Below, piece after piece: positions 30,701 to 41,988 of a stretch of 64,000 nt of DNA. The translations under genes were made by a program, and so were the position numbers. The notes beneath the pieces are model-generated. The model was given only the letters and a program-made list of their open reading frames with translations, had not been told where the DNA came from and did not search any database. Origin of the DNA: Synechococcus sp. AG-679-C18 (lineage in GTDB: Bacteria; Cyanobacteriota; Cyanobacteriia; PCC-6307; Cyanobiaceae); the NCBI GenBank assembly GCA_003210755.1, contig QCUL01000007.1:1-64000 (forward strand), read 5' to 3'. Position 1 is the stretch's first letter; each line of letters opens with the position of its first letter.

Positions 30701-32089
30701 TCAGTTCGCAGTGACCTTGGATCGTTCTTCTTCGATTTCAGCTTCTCCTTGCTGACTGGCTTGCCCGGAGGATTGAGCTTTGATCGCTTGGGCGGCTTCA
30801 TCCGCGAGGAAATCTCCATCAGAGCGCCCTACAGCTGAAGGAACGCAGTCGTAGGTCGAGGGAGCCAAAGCTTGCCCTCGGAGAAGGCTTCCAAGGGTTC
30901 GCGCGGTGAGTTTCACCTGCTGCCAGGGATTCATCATCACGACCTTTTTGTACAGATAGCTGTCAAAAGTCAGCTTCTGGACGTCATGGTCATCGCACAT
31001 TTCGACGAATGCTTCACGGGCAGCATCGTTGCGATAAAAAATCCGTTGAAGGATATCGAGAACGACGTACGTTGCTCCATACTTGCGATCCCAGCGTTTC
31101 AAATAAGTATTTTTGATCTCTTTTTCTGTAGGGACCTGAGTACCGTTTTTTGATATTTCAACGATTGCTTCGCCACACATGCGTCCACTCTTTGCCGCGA
31201 AGTAGATGCCTTCTCCAGAACTCTTAGTGACGTAGCCAGCAGCATCTCCAACTAATGCCATGCGACCCACCACTCTGCGAGGACGAGGATGTTCTGGTAT
31301 CGGGTGGGCTTCAACCTTGATGACTTCGCCTTTGAACAAGCGCTTGCGAGCTCGTTCGCGAATACCTTTTTGAAGACCTTTGATTAAGGATTGATTTTGT
31401 TGCATGGTGCCTGTCCCTACGGCGACGTGGTCGTACTTAGGGAACACCCAGGCATAGAAGTCGGGTGAGACATCAGTTCCTACGTACATCTCGGCGAGAT
31501 TTTCGTAGTAAGCCATTTCTTCTGCTGGCAGTTTGATGCGTTCTTGGAACGCGATCGCCACCTTGTATCCACCTGCGTCCATAGCCTTCGCGACGCGGGA
31601 GTTCGCTCCATCGGCACCGATGACAAGGTCAACATCCAGGCTCTTCATCTCGCCGGTAGGACCACCTGAGCTGTAATCCGCGTAATGAACTCTGTAAGGC
31701 CCCTGGCGCTTGTTTCCGGTGTCGATCTTTTGCACCAACCCATTGATAAGAGTGGTGCCTAAATCGGCAGCTCGATTGCGCAGGAACGAGTCGAAGACTT
31801 CTCGCCGACACATTCCGATGTAGGCGTTGTCGTCGTAACCGAGTGGATCCAATTTGATGTCCACCTCCCTATTGGACGGTGAAATCATTCTCATGTTCCG
31901 AACTTTGCGGTCGATGATCGAATCAGGTAGATCGAATTCTTCAACCATGCAAAGTGGAATCGCTCCCCCGCAAGGCTTGGCATTATCGAGTTTTCGCTCG
32001 AATAACCAAGTCTTGATGCCGGCCCGCGCAAGCACTTCTGCAGCACAGGATCCGCTCGGTCCGCCACCGACCACGGCAACTCTCAGCAT
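30701..32089 (-). CDS. chlP: Geranylgeranyl reductase (chlorophyll biosynthesis)
   Basis: FAD motif VAVVGGGPSGSCAAEVLARAGI, ERKLDNAKPCGGAIPLCMVEEFDLP, VGDAAGYVTKSSGEGIYFAAKSGRM. Confidence 0.95.
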   Translation of the reverse strand: MLRVAVVGGGPSGSCAAEVLARAGIKTWLFERKLDNAKPCGGAIPLCMVEEFDLPDSIIDRKVRNMRMISPSNREVDIKLDPLGYDDNAYIGMCRREVFDSFLRNRAADLGTTLINGLVQKIDTGNKRQGPYRVHYADYSSGGPTGEMKSLDVDLVIGADGANSRVAKAMDAGGYKVAIAFQERIKLPAEEMAYYENLAEMYVGTDVSPDFYAWVFPKYDHVAVGTGTMQQNQSLIKGLQKGIRERARKRLFKGEVIKVEAHPIPEHPRPRRVVGRMALVGDAAGYVTKSSGEGIYFAAKSGRMCGEAIVEISKNGTQVPTEKEIKNTYLKRWDRKYGATYVVLDILQRIFYRNDAAREAFVEMCDDHDVQKLTFDSYLYKKVVMMNPWQQVKLTARTLGSLLRGQALAPSTYDCVPSAVGRSDGDFLADEAAQAIKAQSSGQASQQGEAEIEEERSKVTAN

Positions 32090-32174
32090 CTCAGCAAACT
32101 CCGCCGGATCAATATTTTCAAACTAATCACGCATTCCGAGAAGTGGTACTGGGGTCTGGCGGACCCCCTTACGA

Positions 32175-32945
32175 TTGAAACAACACTGCATGAATCCTCT
32201 GGGAAGGGTTGTCTCCACGCGTCGCAGCACCAGGGATGACATTCCTGTCGCTCGCCGGTCGAAACCTGCTCCTCGGCGGAGAGGTAGCGGTTTTGGGCTC
32301 TTTTTGGCTTGTCTTTCGTTGGGACTCGGGATACCGGCTGCTGTTTGGTTGGGGCCGGATTTATTGGCAAGTCGATCAACGGAACCAGGTGAAACGGTTG
32401 CAGGGATTGAGACCGCGCCAGATCGAGACGGTCGCCTACTTGGACACTTTCCCTATGACGAAGCGATTTCAAGTCAACTTGTGCCAGTCGAAGCAGGAAT
32501 TGAGCTCCATCAGGACGCTGCTCTTGCTTTTGATTCGATGCGACGTGCTGCCGCCTCTGATGGCATTGATTTAAGGCTCCTGAGTGGCTATCGCTCTCAT
32601 AATTTGCAGGAGGGAATTTTCTTTGATGTGAAATCAGAAAGAAATCAGACCGCCGCAGAACGAGCAAAAGTGTCTGCACCGCCTGGTTATTCCGAGCACA
32701 GCACGGGGTATGCCGTCGACCTTGGGGATGGCAGCCGCCCAGATACCAATCTTTCGGTTTCTTTTGAGGCAACTCCTGCATTTCGCTGGCTTCAGGACTA
32801 TGCCGCGAGCTATCACTTCACTCTTTCATTCCCTGAGATCAATCCGCAGGGTGTGAGTTACGAACCATGGCATTGGCGTTTTGAAGGTTCAGCCGAGGCT
32901 CTTCGTCAGTTTGAACCTGCTCGACAACTAGCCCTTGGGCGGTGA
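32175..32945 (+). CDS. D-alanyl-D-alanine carboxypeptidase, VanY family (M15B)
   Basis: LLSGYRSHNLQ, GYSEHSTGYAVDLGDG, PWHWRFEG motifs; N-terminal membrane anchor. Confidence 0.88.
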   Translation: MKQHCMNPLGRVVSTRRSTRDDIPVARRSKPAPRRRGSGFGLFLACLSLGLGIPAAVWLGPDLLASRSTEPGETVAGIETAPDRDGRLLGHFPYDEAISSQLVPVEAGIELHQDAALAFDSMRRAAASDGIDLRLLSGYRSHNLQEGIFFDVKSERNQTAAERAKVSAPPGYSEHSTGYAVDLGDGSRPDTNLSVSFEATPAFRWLQDYAASYHFTLSFPEINPQGVSYEPWHWRFEGSAEALRQFEPARQLALGR

Positions 32946-33390
32946 ATGCAATATGTCAACCAATCTCAATTTATTCCTCTTTGCTATTGTATTTGTTTGT
33001 TATTCTCAAAACTATTTCTAAGCTTTTAAGCTTGTTTTTAGTTTTTATGGTTGTTCTTATTGGTGAGTTAGATAGGGTCTTGATGTGTATTTATTGAAGA
33101 TTTGTGGATCGAGTATCTTTCTTTTCAGTGGTCAATTAGTTCGAATTGTGGGTTTTGTGAATGCCGAGGCGAATAGCTTTGATTGGTTCTTAAAAGTATC
33201 CGAGTAAGATAAGCTATGCTTTCTTGATTTGTTGGGTAAGTGCTACATCGGAACCAATCCAAAGTAAATTTTTTAGTGATAGTGTGTTTTTGAGAAGGGT
33301 TTTGGTCAGCTTGCTTATCGCTCTAAACTCAAAAGATGTGGTCAAATTTCTAAGATTTTAGCAGAGTTTGGGCACGTTTTGATTTAAATT

Positions 33391-33633
33391 TTAGTTGAAG
33401 GTTTGGGCGGATCTAGTTCTCGTTAGCAAAGCGCATTGAGATGGAGCTGCATCTCCATACGCCATGCATCTGGATCCTTTTAAGGACGTTTCTTGGTAAA
33501 TGGTCGATAAGATTGAATCTATCGCTTGACGTGCTTTAGGTAGATACAAATTCTTGCGAGCGAATTTTTGGACTGAAGATCCAATGGCTTTTGTGCAAAT
33601 AATCTGCTCCGTGCCGATGCATCTAGAGCACAC
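33391..33633 (-). CDS. Hypothetical protein, 80 aa
   Basis: Only an open frame in the long vanY-typA spacer; no family recognised. Confidence 0.2.
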   Translation of the reverse strand: MCSRCIGTEQIICTKAIGSSVQKFARKNLYLPKARQAIDSILSTIYQETSLKGSRCMAYGDAAPSQCALLTRTRSAQTFN

Positions 33634-33802
33634 ATTTTGAACTGAGTTTGAAAGAGAGACTATTGATCTGCAAATGAGTAGAACGTGTGTCAGCTCGAGT
33701 ATTGGTTGCGGAGATCAAGTCACGCAAATCTCACGTTGAGATAACATGACTTAGCTGCGCCCGCGGGCGTTCCAAGTCTCCCTTTATAACGATACTGACC
33801 TC

Positions 33803-35605
33803 ATGAGCGCCCCGAACAAGGCGATCCGCAATATAGCGATCATCGCCCACGTGGATCACGGTAAAACCACTCTTGTGGACGCCCTGCTTAGTCAGTCAGG
33901 AATTTTTCGAGATAATGAGGCCGTTCCAACCTGTGTACTCGACTCCAACGACTTGGAGCGAGAACGCGGAATAACGATTCTTTCAAAAAATACTGCGGTC
34001 ACTTACAACGAAACGCGAATCAATATCGTTGACACGCCTGGACACGCCGATTTTGGTGGGGAAGTTGAGCGTGTTCTTGGCATGGTTGATGGTTGTCTTT
34101 TAATTGTTGACGCCAATGAAGGGCCTATGCCTCAAACCCGTTTTGTTCTCAAAAAAGCTCTTGAGCAGGGTCTTCGTCCGATCGTATTTGTGAATAAGAT
34201 TGACCGCGCTCGTGTTGATCCAGAGACGGCAGTTAATAAGGTTCTTGATCTATTTTTAGAACTCGGTGCTGATGATGATCAATGCGATTTTCCTTACTTA
34301 TTTGGTAGCGGTTTAGGAGGCTTCGCGAAGCCTGATATGAAAACGGAGAGCGACAATATGCGTCCTCTGTTTGATGCCATTCTGCGCCATGTTCCGCCAC
34401 CTGTAGGAGATCCTGAAAAACCCCTTCAACTTCAGATTACAACGCTCGACTACTCAGATTTTCTTGGTCGCATTATTATAGGAAGAGTTCATAATGGAGT
34501 TATTAGACAAGGGCAAAATGCTGCATTAATTAAAGATACTGGGAATGTAAAAAAGGGCCGAATTAGTAAACTTCTCGGTTTTGAAGGCCTTCAACGAATC
34601 GATATCAAAGAAGCTTCTGCTGGTGACCTTGTAGCGGTAGCTGGTTTTGATGATGTGAATATCGGGGAAACAATTGCCTGCCCAGACGAACCCAAAGCAT
34701 TACCGCTTATCAAGGTTGATGAGCCCACCTTGCAGATGACATTTGTGGTAAACGACTCTCCGTTTGCTGGTAAGGAGGGCAAATTTGTTACGAGTCGACA
34801 GCTCCGAGATCGCTTGCAGCGTGAACTTCTAACAAATGTCGCGCTCCGCGTAGAAGATACCGATTCACCTGATCGTTTTTCTGTTAGTGGCCGAGGCGAG
34901 CTACATCTGGGCATCTTGATTGAAACAATGCGACGCGAGGGTTACGAATTTCAAGTGTCTCAGCCCCAGGTAATTTTTCGAACCATCGATGGTACGCCTT
35001 GTGAACCAGTGGAAACGCTAGTCATGGATGTGCCAGAAGCAGCTGTTGGTAGTTGCATTGAAAAGTTGGGAACCCGTAAAGGTGAAATGCAAAATATGGA
35101 AACAGGTGCTGACAGCCGCACTCAGCTTGAATTTGTTGTGCCATCACGTGGTCTTATTGGATTCCGTGGTGAATTTATTCGATCCACACGTGGTGAAGGA
35201 ATTATGAGCCATTCTTTCTTTGAGTACCGTCCCATGCTGGGTGATTTCGATACCAGGAGAAATGGTGTTTTAATTGCTTTTGAAGAAGGCACGGCAACTT
35301 TTTATGCTCTAAAAGGAGCTGAAGACCGTGGTCAGTTCTTTATTACTCCAGGTACAAAAGTATATAAAGGAATGATTATTGGGGAAAATACACGTCAGCA
35401 AGATATGGAAATTAATATTTGCAAGGCAAAGCAAGTTACTAATATCCGTTCTGCTGGAGCTGATGTATTGGATACACTTCAGTCTCCGATACAGATGACA
35501 CTAGAACGTGCACTGGAGTACATCGGACCTGATGAAATGCTTGAAGTGACACCTGAATCTATTCGATTGCGCAAATTACCAGCTAAAAAGATGGCAAAAC
35601 GGTGA
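33803..35605 (+). CDS. typA: Ribosome-associated GTPase TypA/BipA
   Basis: [70 protein letters not shown]. Confidence 0.97.
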   Translation: MSAPNKAIRNIAIIAHVDHGKTTLVDALLSQSGIFRDNEAVPTCVLDSNDLERERGITILSKNTAVTYNETRINIVDTPGHADFGGEVERVLGMVDGCLLIVDANEGPMPQTRFVLKKALEQGLRPIVFVNKIDRARVDPETAVNKVLDLFLELGADDDQCDFPYLFGSGLGGFAKPDMKTESDNMRPLFDAILRHVPPPVGDPEKPLQLQITTLDYSDFLGRIIIGRVHNGVIRQGQNAALIKDTGNVKKGRISKLLGFEGLQRIDIKEASAGDLVAVAGFDDVNIGETIACPDEPKALPLIKVDEPTLQMTFVVNDSPFAGKEGKFVTSRQLRDRLQRELLTNVALRVEDTDSPDRFSVSGRGELHLGILIETMRREGYEFQVSQPQVIFRTIDGTPCEPVETLVMDVPEAAVGSCIEKLGTRKGEMQNMETGADSRTQLEFVVPSRGLIGFRGEFIRSTRGEGIMSHSFFEYRPMLGDFDTRRNGVLIAFEEGTATFYALKGAEDRGQFFITPGTKVYKGMIIGENTRQQDMEINICKAKQVTNIRSAGADVLDTLQSPIQMTLERALEYIGPDEMLEVTPESIRLRKLPAKKMAKR

Positions 35606-35961
35606 GTGTACAAATTGATCCTCGTTTTCCTAATGCTGTAGAGCTTTTTAATGAAGGTTCCTGGTATGAAGCCCACGATGCCTTCGAAGAGCTTTGGCAT
35701 GAAACGGCTGGTCCGGAACGGAGACTCTTGCAAGGAATCCTGCAAATCGCCGTAGCTCATGTTCATCTTGATCGAGGAAATCGGCGAGGAGCCACCATTT
35801 TGCTAGGTGAAGGGGTTGGTCGCCTCTCCTCAGCTTCAGCAGGAGATCTTGGTCTTGATCTCCCCACAGCTCGCAATCAGGCACGCCTAAGGCTGGAAGC
35901 ACTTCAACAGGACGAAGACCCTGACCTACTTCCAGTTCCTGAATTGCGTGACCACATTTGA
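35602..35961 (+). CDS. DUF309 family protein
   Basis: GTG start overlaps the typA stop; AVELFNEGSWYEAHDAFEELWHETAGPERRLLQGILQIAVAHVH is a DUF309 signature. Confidence 0.88.
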   Translation: MSVQIDPRFPNAVELFNEGSWYEAHDAFEELWHETAGPERRLLQGILQIAVAHVHLDRGNRRGATILLGEGVGRLSSASAGDLGLDLPTARNQARLRLEALQQDEDPDLLPVPELRDHI

Positions 35962-35997
35962 ATCTCTGGGTACATTGGCTTTGCTGACGAGTGTGAT

Positions 35998-36453
35998 TTG
36001 CTGCTCTCACGTTTTCTGCTCCTAACGATGACAAATTGGTTAATCAAGCTTCTTCCTCTTACAGTTTTATTTGCTATAGGCACCATTGTTCCTCCTTCAA
36101 ATGCACAGATTCAAGGTAATGACGATAGGTTGATTACGATCGAATCTGACACTCAAAGTGCGGACAACATAACGGGTGTGGTCACTGCGTTAGGAAATGT
36201 TCGCATCGTTTATCCAAGTCGTGGAATGGTTGCCACTTCTCGTCAGGCCCAGTATTTCAGCAAGGAAGCATTGCTTATTTTAAGTGGCGACGTAGATGTA
36301 GTACAAGAGGATGGTAATACAATCAGCGCGGAAAGTATTACGTACAACTTGGATGATGAACGTGCCGAGGCCAATCCCTCTTCGGGTCAGCAAGTTCAGT
36401 CAACTCTTCTTTTGAACCAGAACTCTTCCCCGCAAACTCCATTAACGCCATGA
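35998..36453 (+). CDS. lptA: LptA/OstA-like periplasmic lipopolysaccharide transport protein
   Basis: Signal peptide then ITGVVTALGNVRIVYPSRGMVATSRQAQYFSKEALLILSGDVDVVQEDGNTISAESITYNL (OstA-like repeats); precedes lptB. Confidence 0.82.
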   Translation: MLLSRFLLLTMTNWLIKLLPLTVLFAIGTIVPPSNAQIQGNDDRLITIESDTQSADNITGVVTALGNVRIVYPSRGMVATSRQAQYFSKEALLILSGDVDVVQEDGNTISAESITYNLDDERAEANPSSGQQVQSTLLLNQNSSPQTPLTP

Positions 36454-37178
36454 GTTTGAGTCTTGATGAGGTGTCTCTAACCCTTGGAGGTAGGACCTTG
36501 GTTCGCCAACTTTCACTCACCTTGATGCCCGGTGAAGTGATTGGCTTGCTGGGACCGAATGGGGCTGGCAAGACGACCAGTTTTAATTTAGTGATTGGAT
36601 TATTACGGCCTGATATCGGTCAGGTACTTCTTGATGGTCACCCCGTAGCTGATCTATCGATGCCACAGAGAGCTCGTCTTGGAATCGGTTATTTGCCGCA
36701 GGAGCCAAGTGTGTTTAGGCAGCTGACAGTTCGTCAAAATCTTGAATTGGTGTTGGCACAAAGTGGCTTATCGAAAGCGGATAGCCGTGATCGCTTGCAT
36801 CAATTAATTGAGGATTTTCATCTAACTCCGTTCATTAATCGTTCTGGCTTCCAGTTATCAGGTGGTGAGCGCAGACGATGTGAGGTGGCTCGTGCACTAG
36901 CTGTCGGTCTAGAGGGTCCGCGCTATTTGCTTCTCGATGAACCTTTCGCAGGCGTTGACCCTTTGGCGGTGGCTGACCTACAGCAACTGATCCATGGTTT
37001 ACGTAAACGAGGAATGGGTATTCTCATTACGGATCACAATGTTCGTGAAACACTTGCGATCACTGACAGGGCTTACATTTTGACAGATGGCAGCATTCTT
37101 GCTTCTGGGCGATCTGATGAGGTCGCACATGACCCGCTCGTTAGACGTCACTACCTCGGAGAGGGCTTTCAGCTTTGA
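36450..37178 (+). CDS. lptB: LPS export ABC transporter ATP-binding protein
   Basis: GPNGAGKTTSFNLVIGLLRPD, GIGYLPQEPSVFRQLTVRQNL, LSGGERRRCEVARAL, LLLDEPFAGVDPLAV are LptB signatures; ATGA overlap with lptA. Confidence 0.95.
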   Translation: MSLSLDEVSLTLGGRTLVRQLSLTLMPGEVIGLLGPNGAGKTTSFNLVIGLLRPDIGQVLLDGHPVADLSMPQRARLGIGYLPQEPSVFRQLTVRQNLELVLAQSGLSKADSRDRLHQLIEDFHLTPFINRSGFQLSGGERRRCEVARALAVGLEGPRYLLLDEPFAGVDPLAVADLQQLIHGLRKRGMGILITDHNVRETLAITDRAYILTDGSILASGRSDEVAHDPLVRRHYLGEGFQL

Positions 37179-38353
37179 AAAGTGAAAAGTTACTCGCAGT
37201 TCAAGATCGATTCCGGAATATTTTGCAACGTATTCCACTTATCGACCGTTGGTTGTTGGGTGAACTGATAGGACCTCTGTTGTTTGCACTCACAGCATTC
37301 ACTGTTGTGTCTCTTTCTGTCGGAGTGATGTTCGACCTAGTTAGGAAGATTGTTGAGTCAAATCTTCCTTGGACGATAGCGGTTCAGGTTCTAATGCTTC
37401 GGTTGCCAAGTTTTTTAGTTATTTCCTTCCCGATGGCCACCTTAATGGCATCGCTTCTTGCTTACAGCCGTCTTTCTGCTAATAGTGAACTTACGGCTCT
37501 ACGTAGCGTAGGAGTAACAGCTAGTCGGATGATTGCTCCAGCAATTGCTTTGGCTCTATTGATGACATGTCTTTCATTTCTTTTCAATGATGTGATCGTT
37601 CCACGTACGAATCGTTCGGCAGAATTTACGCTTCAACGTGCGCTTGGAAAGGCAATAGCAGCTGAGAAGGGAGATAACATTGTGTATTCACGATTTGGCC
37701 GAGTTGTTAGTCCTGATGGTGATGTAGGTAATGGATTAACTCAATTATTTTATGCACGTGAATTTCAAGATGGCACGATGATCGATGTTACTGTTTTAGA
37801 TTTTTCTAGGTTTGGCTTCACCCAGATGCTTGTTGCCGATAAAGCTAATTGGAACGAAAAACAGGCAAAATGGGAATTCAAAGAAGGAAAAATTCTTACA
37901 CTTTCTCCTTCTGGAAGCACAACATCGGCTGATTTTGATCGCTACCTTTATCCGCTTAGTCCAGCTCCACTTCGTATCGCTAGATTACCCAAAGATGCTA
38001 ATAATATGACAGTATCTGAAGCAATTGAAGCCGAGAGACTTCTTTCAGACGCTGGAGATCGGAAGGAAGCTCGAAGACTCAGAGTTCGTATCCAAGAAAA
38101 ATTTACAGTTCCAATGGCTTGTCTTGTCTTCGGATTGATAGGTTCAAGCTTAGGAGCGAAACCTAACAGTCGCACTAGTCGCAGTCAGGGTTTTGGTATA
38201 AGCGTGGTATTGATTTTCGTCTACTACGTGTTGAGTTTCAGCTTTAGCTCTTTGGGTGTCAAGGGAACGTTGGCCCCCTTGATTGCTGCCTGGGCACCAG
38301 TGTTGATATCCCTCACTGGAGGCGGATTTTTGTTGCGTCAAGCAAGTCGGTAA
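37175..38353 (+). CDS. LptF/LptG (YjgP/YjgQ) family permease
   Basis: RWLLGELIGPLLFALTAFT...MLRLPSFLVISFPMATLMASLLAYSRLSANSELTALRSVGVTASRM; TTG start overlaps the lptB stop. Confidence 0.9.
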   Translation: MKSEKLLAVQDRFRNILQRIPLIDRWLLGELIGPLLFALTAFTVVSLSVGVMFDLVRKIVESNLPWTIAVQVLMLRLPSFLVISFPMATLMASLLAYSRLSANSELTALRSVGVTASRMIAPAIALALLMTCLSFLFNDVIVPRTNRSAEFTLQRALGKAIAAEKGDNIVYSRFGRVVSPDGDVGNGLTQLFYAREFQDGTMIDVTVLDFSRFGFTQMLVADKANWNEKQAKWEFKEGKILTLSPSGSTTSADFDRYLYPLSPAPLRIARLPKDANNMTVSEAIEAERLLSDAGDRKEARRLRVRIQEKFTVPMACLVFGLIGSSLGAKPNSRTSRSQGFGISVVLIFVYYVLSFSFSSLGVKGTLAPLIAAWAPVLISLTGGGFLLRQASR

Positions 38354-38380
38354 GCAAACGCGTCAGAATCAAGATGTTGG

Positions 38381-39328
38381 ATGATGAAATTGCTCATGCT
38401 GTTGGCTGGGATGGATCCTGTTCTCGGGCTCGGATTGCTGGCGTTTGTATTGCTGTTGTTGACTCTGCCTTTGGCTTTCTGGAAAGTCAGCTCGGAGAAA
38501 ACTTCAGGCATGGTGACGCTCTTCATCGCAGCAGCGAATCTTGCTCTGACAGCTCAGCTCGTCCTTCGTTGGTGGCAGTCGGGTCATTTCCCAATTAGCA
38601 ACCTTTATGAATCGCTTTGTTTTCTTGCCTGGGCTTGCACGCTTACGCAGCTGCTGGTTGAGCGATCCTGGCCTACACCGATCGTTGCAGCATCAGCCAC
38701 TCCCATGGGGTTGGGTTGTATTGCTTTTGCTAGTTTTGCCCTTCCAGATCAGCTGCAGTTAGCCTCCCCCCTCGTTCCAGCCCTACGGTCCAGCTGGCTT
38801 GTTATGCATGTAAGCGTGATTATGGTGAGTTATGCAGCTTTGCTTGTTGGTTCACTGTTGTCAGTGGCTGTTTTGGTCTCTGATAGGGGTCATGCTTTAG
38901 AGCTACGCAGCAGCTCTATCGGAAGTGGTGGTTATCGACGAGCGGCGCTGGTCACGACAGGCGGGAGCGTCAGTAATACTGAGTTTCAGTTGTCTTCAGT
39001 TCAATTCAGTCGAAATGAACTACTTGATAGTCTAAGTTACCGAACAATCACTGTAGGTTTTTTACTTCTTACTGTTGGAATTATAAGCGGTGCTGTCTGG
39101 GCTAATGAAGCTTGGGGAAGCTATTGGAGTTGGGACCCCAAGGAAACTTGGGCATTGATTTGTTGGTTGGTTTATGCAGCATATTTACATACTCGACTGA
39201 GTCGAGGCTGGCAGGGCAGACGCCCTGCTCTCGTTGCGAGTGTAGGTCTCATTGTGATAGGTGTTTGTTATATCGGAGTCAATTTGCTTGGAATTGGTCT
39301 TCATAGTTATGGCTGGTTTTTTGGATAG
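38381..39328 (+). CDS. ccsA: c-type cytochrome biogenesis protein CcsA (System II)
   Basis: [70 protein letters not shown] (WWD motif). Confidence 0.95.
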   Translation: MMKLLMLLAGMDPVLGLGLLAFVLLLLTLPLAFWKVSSEKTSGMVTLFIAAANLALTAQLVLRWWQSGHFPISNLYESLCFLAWACTLTQLLVERSWPTPIVAASATPMGLGCIAFASFALPDQLQLASPLVPALRSSWLVMHVSVIMVSYAALLVGSLLSVAVLVSDRGHALELRSSSIGSGGYRRAALVTTGGSVSNTEFQLSSVQFSRNELLDSLSYRTITVGFLLLTVGIISGAVWANEAWGSYWSWDPKETWALICWLVYAAYLHTRLSRGWQGRRPALVASVGLIVIGVCYIGVNLLGIGLHSYGWFFG

Positions 39329-39511
39329 TCGATTTAATCGAAACGACTTGATTCTAGGAATACTTTTAAAGAGATTCCAGACGATCGTTCAAATTATAAT
39401 TTTTAGTTCTAATACTATAAAGATAGGCATCGTTTATTTGTTAGTTATAAAATATGTTATTAATATTAGATGCCTCATGATCATGCCTCTTATTGATTCA
39501 AAGCAATTGAA

Positions 39512-41065
39512 ATGAAGTTGTCAAGTTTGTTATTTACTACTATTCCACCTTTTTTTAAGGACTGGAGAAATCAAGTTTGGCAATTAATATTTAGTTTTTC
39601 TCTCGTTGTTGTCGTAATTCTACCTTTCATTCTCAATGTTCAACTTTATAATGATGATTGGGGAAGGGCTGATGGTGGAGCATTTCGTTGGGAAACTGAT
39701 GGACGTATTGTGGCTACATTTTTGTATAGAGTTGCTCATTTAGGCGGTTCTCGAACAGTTTATGAACATCCTTTGGGTTCCTTAATTTGTATTCCATTAA
39801 TGTTACTGGGAGGTGTTTTGACTGCATTACTCTTTCAGCGGAGATCATTGATTTGGATTGGAGTATTTTCGGTTTTTCTATTTGGACAACCGTATTTTTT
39901 GGAAAATCTTTCCTACTCTTTCGATTCCCCGTTGATGGTTTTGTCTGTAGTTATGGGATTGACAGCTGCTTGGTTATGCACAAGTAGTATGAACGAGTAT
40001 GGAATGATCATTGCCGGTAGTTTGTTATCTCTTTCTTTATTAATTTATCAACCTGCTAATAATGCATTCTGGATACCAATTTGTATGATTGTTATTTATT
40101 CATTCGGCAACTCAGGCCCTAATTCGAGATCTTATCTAGGTTTAAATATTTCTATAAAACAGTTGTTGTTTAGAGCTTTAGCAATAGAAATAAGTTCTTT
40201 AATGATGTATAAATTTATATTTACTCCAATATTTGTTCTGAGTGATTATGCCCAGCACATTCAAAGATTACCTGCTTCCGGTGAGATCTTTTCTGTAGTC
40301 TTAAGAAATTTCATATTATTTTGTAGTCATATAGCTAGTAATTCTTTCGAGTCATCGCTTGGTATAATGTTGATTATATATATTATTGTCTCAATTATTT
40401 TTATTTCTTTTAAACGCTTAAATCTATATAGCCTTATGCAATCGATTCTATTCTTGTTTGTTTTAGCATTATCACAAGGTTTAGTTTTAACAGTTGTTGT
40501 AAGTGCTCTTTCACCTCGAACATATATAGGAATCGGTGTTTTTCTTGCATCTTTGGCACCTATGGCATGGGATACTATTCATCACTCTATGTGCTTGTCA
40601 TCTATTACTATTTGGCTTCGAAGGATATATCTAGGTATCTTGACTGCAACACTATGTGGTTTGATCAGTTGTTCATTTGCATACGGAAGTGCGTACCGAT
40701 CTCAAAATGAATTGAATGCTTTCTATAGGCAGACAATTGCTAATGAAATCTTAGCTAGCAATTTAGTAATTCATCAAGATATAACCAAAATGGCAATCCT
40801 TGGCCAGTCTCCATTATCACCAATATTAAGTACTACTATAAAAAGCTATCCATTTTTTTCGGACTTAATTAATTCTTTTGGTGGTGATTCTAGAGGTATT
40901 CGTCTTTTTAAATATTATGGTTTAAAACTTAATCGTATAGCACAATCTGAGTTAATTAACGATGGTTTTACTGAGACTTCATCTAGTTTAGTTATTAAAA
41001 GACCTAATTATACTATTTATAACTTTAAGAATGCAATTATCGTTTCATTCTCAAAAATTCCTTAA
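39512..41065 (+). CDS. Polytopic membrane protein, GtrII-like glucosyltransferase family
   Basis: YNDDWGRADGGAFRWETDGRIVATFLYRVAHLG near the N-terminus followed by multiple transmembrane helices resembles GtrII (Glucos_trans_II). Confidence 0.65.
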   Translation: MKLSSLLFTTIPPFFKDWRNQVWQLIFSFSLVVVVILPFILNVQLYNDDWGRADGGAFRWETDGRIVATFLYRVAHLGGSRTVYEHPLGSLICIPLMLLGGVLTALLFQRRSLIWIGVFSVFLFGQPYFLENLSYSFDSPLMVLSVVMGLTAAWLCTSSMNEYGMIIAGSLLSLSLLIYQPANNAFWIPICMIVIYSFGNSGPNSRSYLGLNISIKQLLFRALAIEISSLMMYKFIFTPIFVLSDYAQHIQRLPASGEIFSVVLRNFILFCSHIASNSFESSLGIMLIIYIIVSIIFISFKRLNLYSLMQSILFLFVLALSQGLVLTVVVSALSPRTYIGIGVFLASLAPMAWDTIHHSMCLSSITIWLRRIYLGILTATLCGLISCSFAYGSAYRSQNELNAFYRQTIANEILASNLVIHQDITKMAILGQSPLSPILSTTIKSYPFFSDLINSFGGDSRGIRLFKYYGLKLNRIAQSELINDGFTETSSSLVIKRPNYTIYNFKNAIIVSFSKIP

Positions 41066-41988
41066 TTCATTTAATTATCCTTTCTAATCATATGTCCTAT
41101 CTTTTGCTTTCAATGTTTTTGAATTATGATCATTTTTACTTTTAAGAATCAAGATCAAATGAGTAATGCTTTTAAAGAACATTTAATATAGTGGTTTCAA
41201 GTGTTCAAAATTGATTGCATTAATGCAGAGCTTATCTACAAATAGTAATTCATTCGGCTCGGCTTTTATAATTAAAAGCTATATTAGCTTTTAATTTATT
41301 TAAAAAATAAGTATTATTTTGTGTATATTATGTTGATTGAACGGATTTGTTATTTATACTTTGTGAGAATGATATAGTTTATTGTGAAACTCGGAAATCT
41401 CATATAATTTTCAGCCATTATAATGAATTATTTAATAAAAATTTGTTGTTTGTATTATTAAAAATATTAGTTCTAAAAGATTTTGATGTAAGTTATTGAC
41501 TTTTTGGCTTGACATTAATTTCAAATTTTTCTATAGCTTTAATTATGTTCGAATGTAAAATGATTCTGTTCTCTGTTTTAGCCTTTTTTTAAAAGTAGAG
41601 TTATGTGAATAATTAGGTTCTCAGATCAATTTTTGTCTCAATGATTGAATAGTTTAACTTTGATCAACAGATAATATGCTTTATTCCTTTCGGTTTATTC
41701 CATTATAAATTTATAATTAATCTGATGACTTTTTTGAGAATGTTATAAATTAATCAGTATTGTGTTATGAATTATTTTAAAATGTATCATTAATTTATGG
41801 CACTTTTATGGATAAACTCTAATATATATGCTTTTTGTCTTTTGATAATATCTGTATATGCGTTGGCTTAGGTCTTTCAAATTGTTGTTAATGTAGATTA
41901 CTCAATTATTCATAAATCATTTGTACAATTGTTTGGATTTTATTCTCTAGCATGTGATTAATACGGCATAATGGGTCTATAGATAGAT

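Noticed and set aside
32083-32781. 232-aa minus-strand ORF opposite the VanY-like gene
   Set aside because: Low-complexity Gln/His/Arg-rich shadow frame; the plus strand carries clear VanY motifs.
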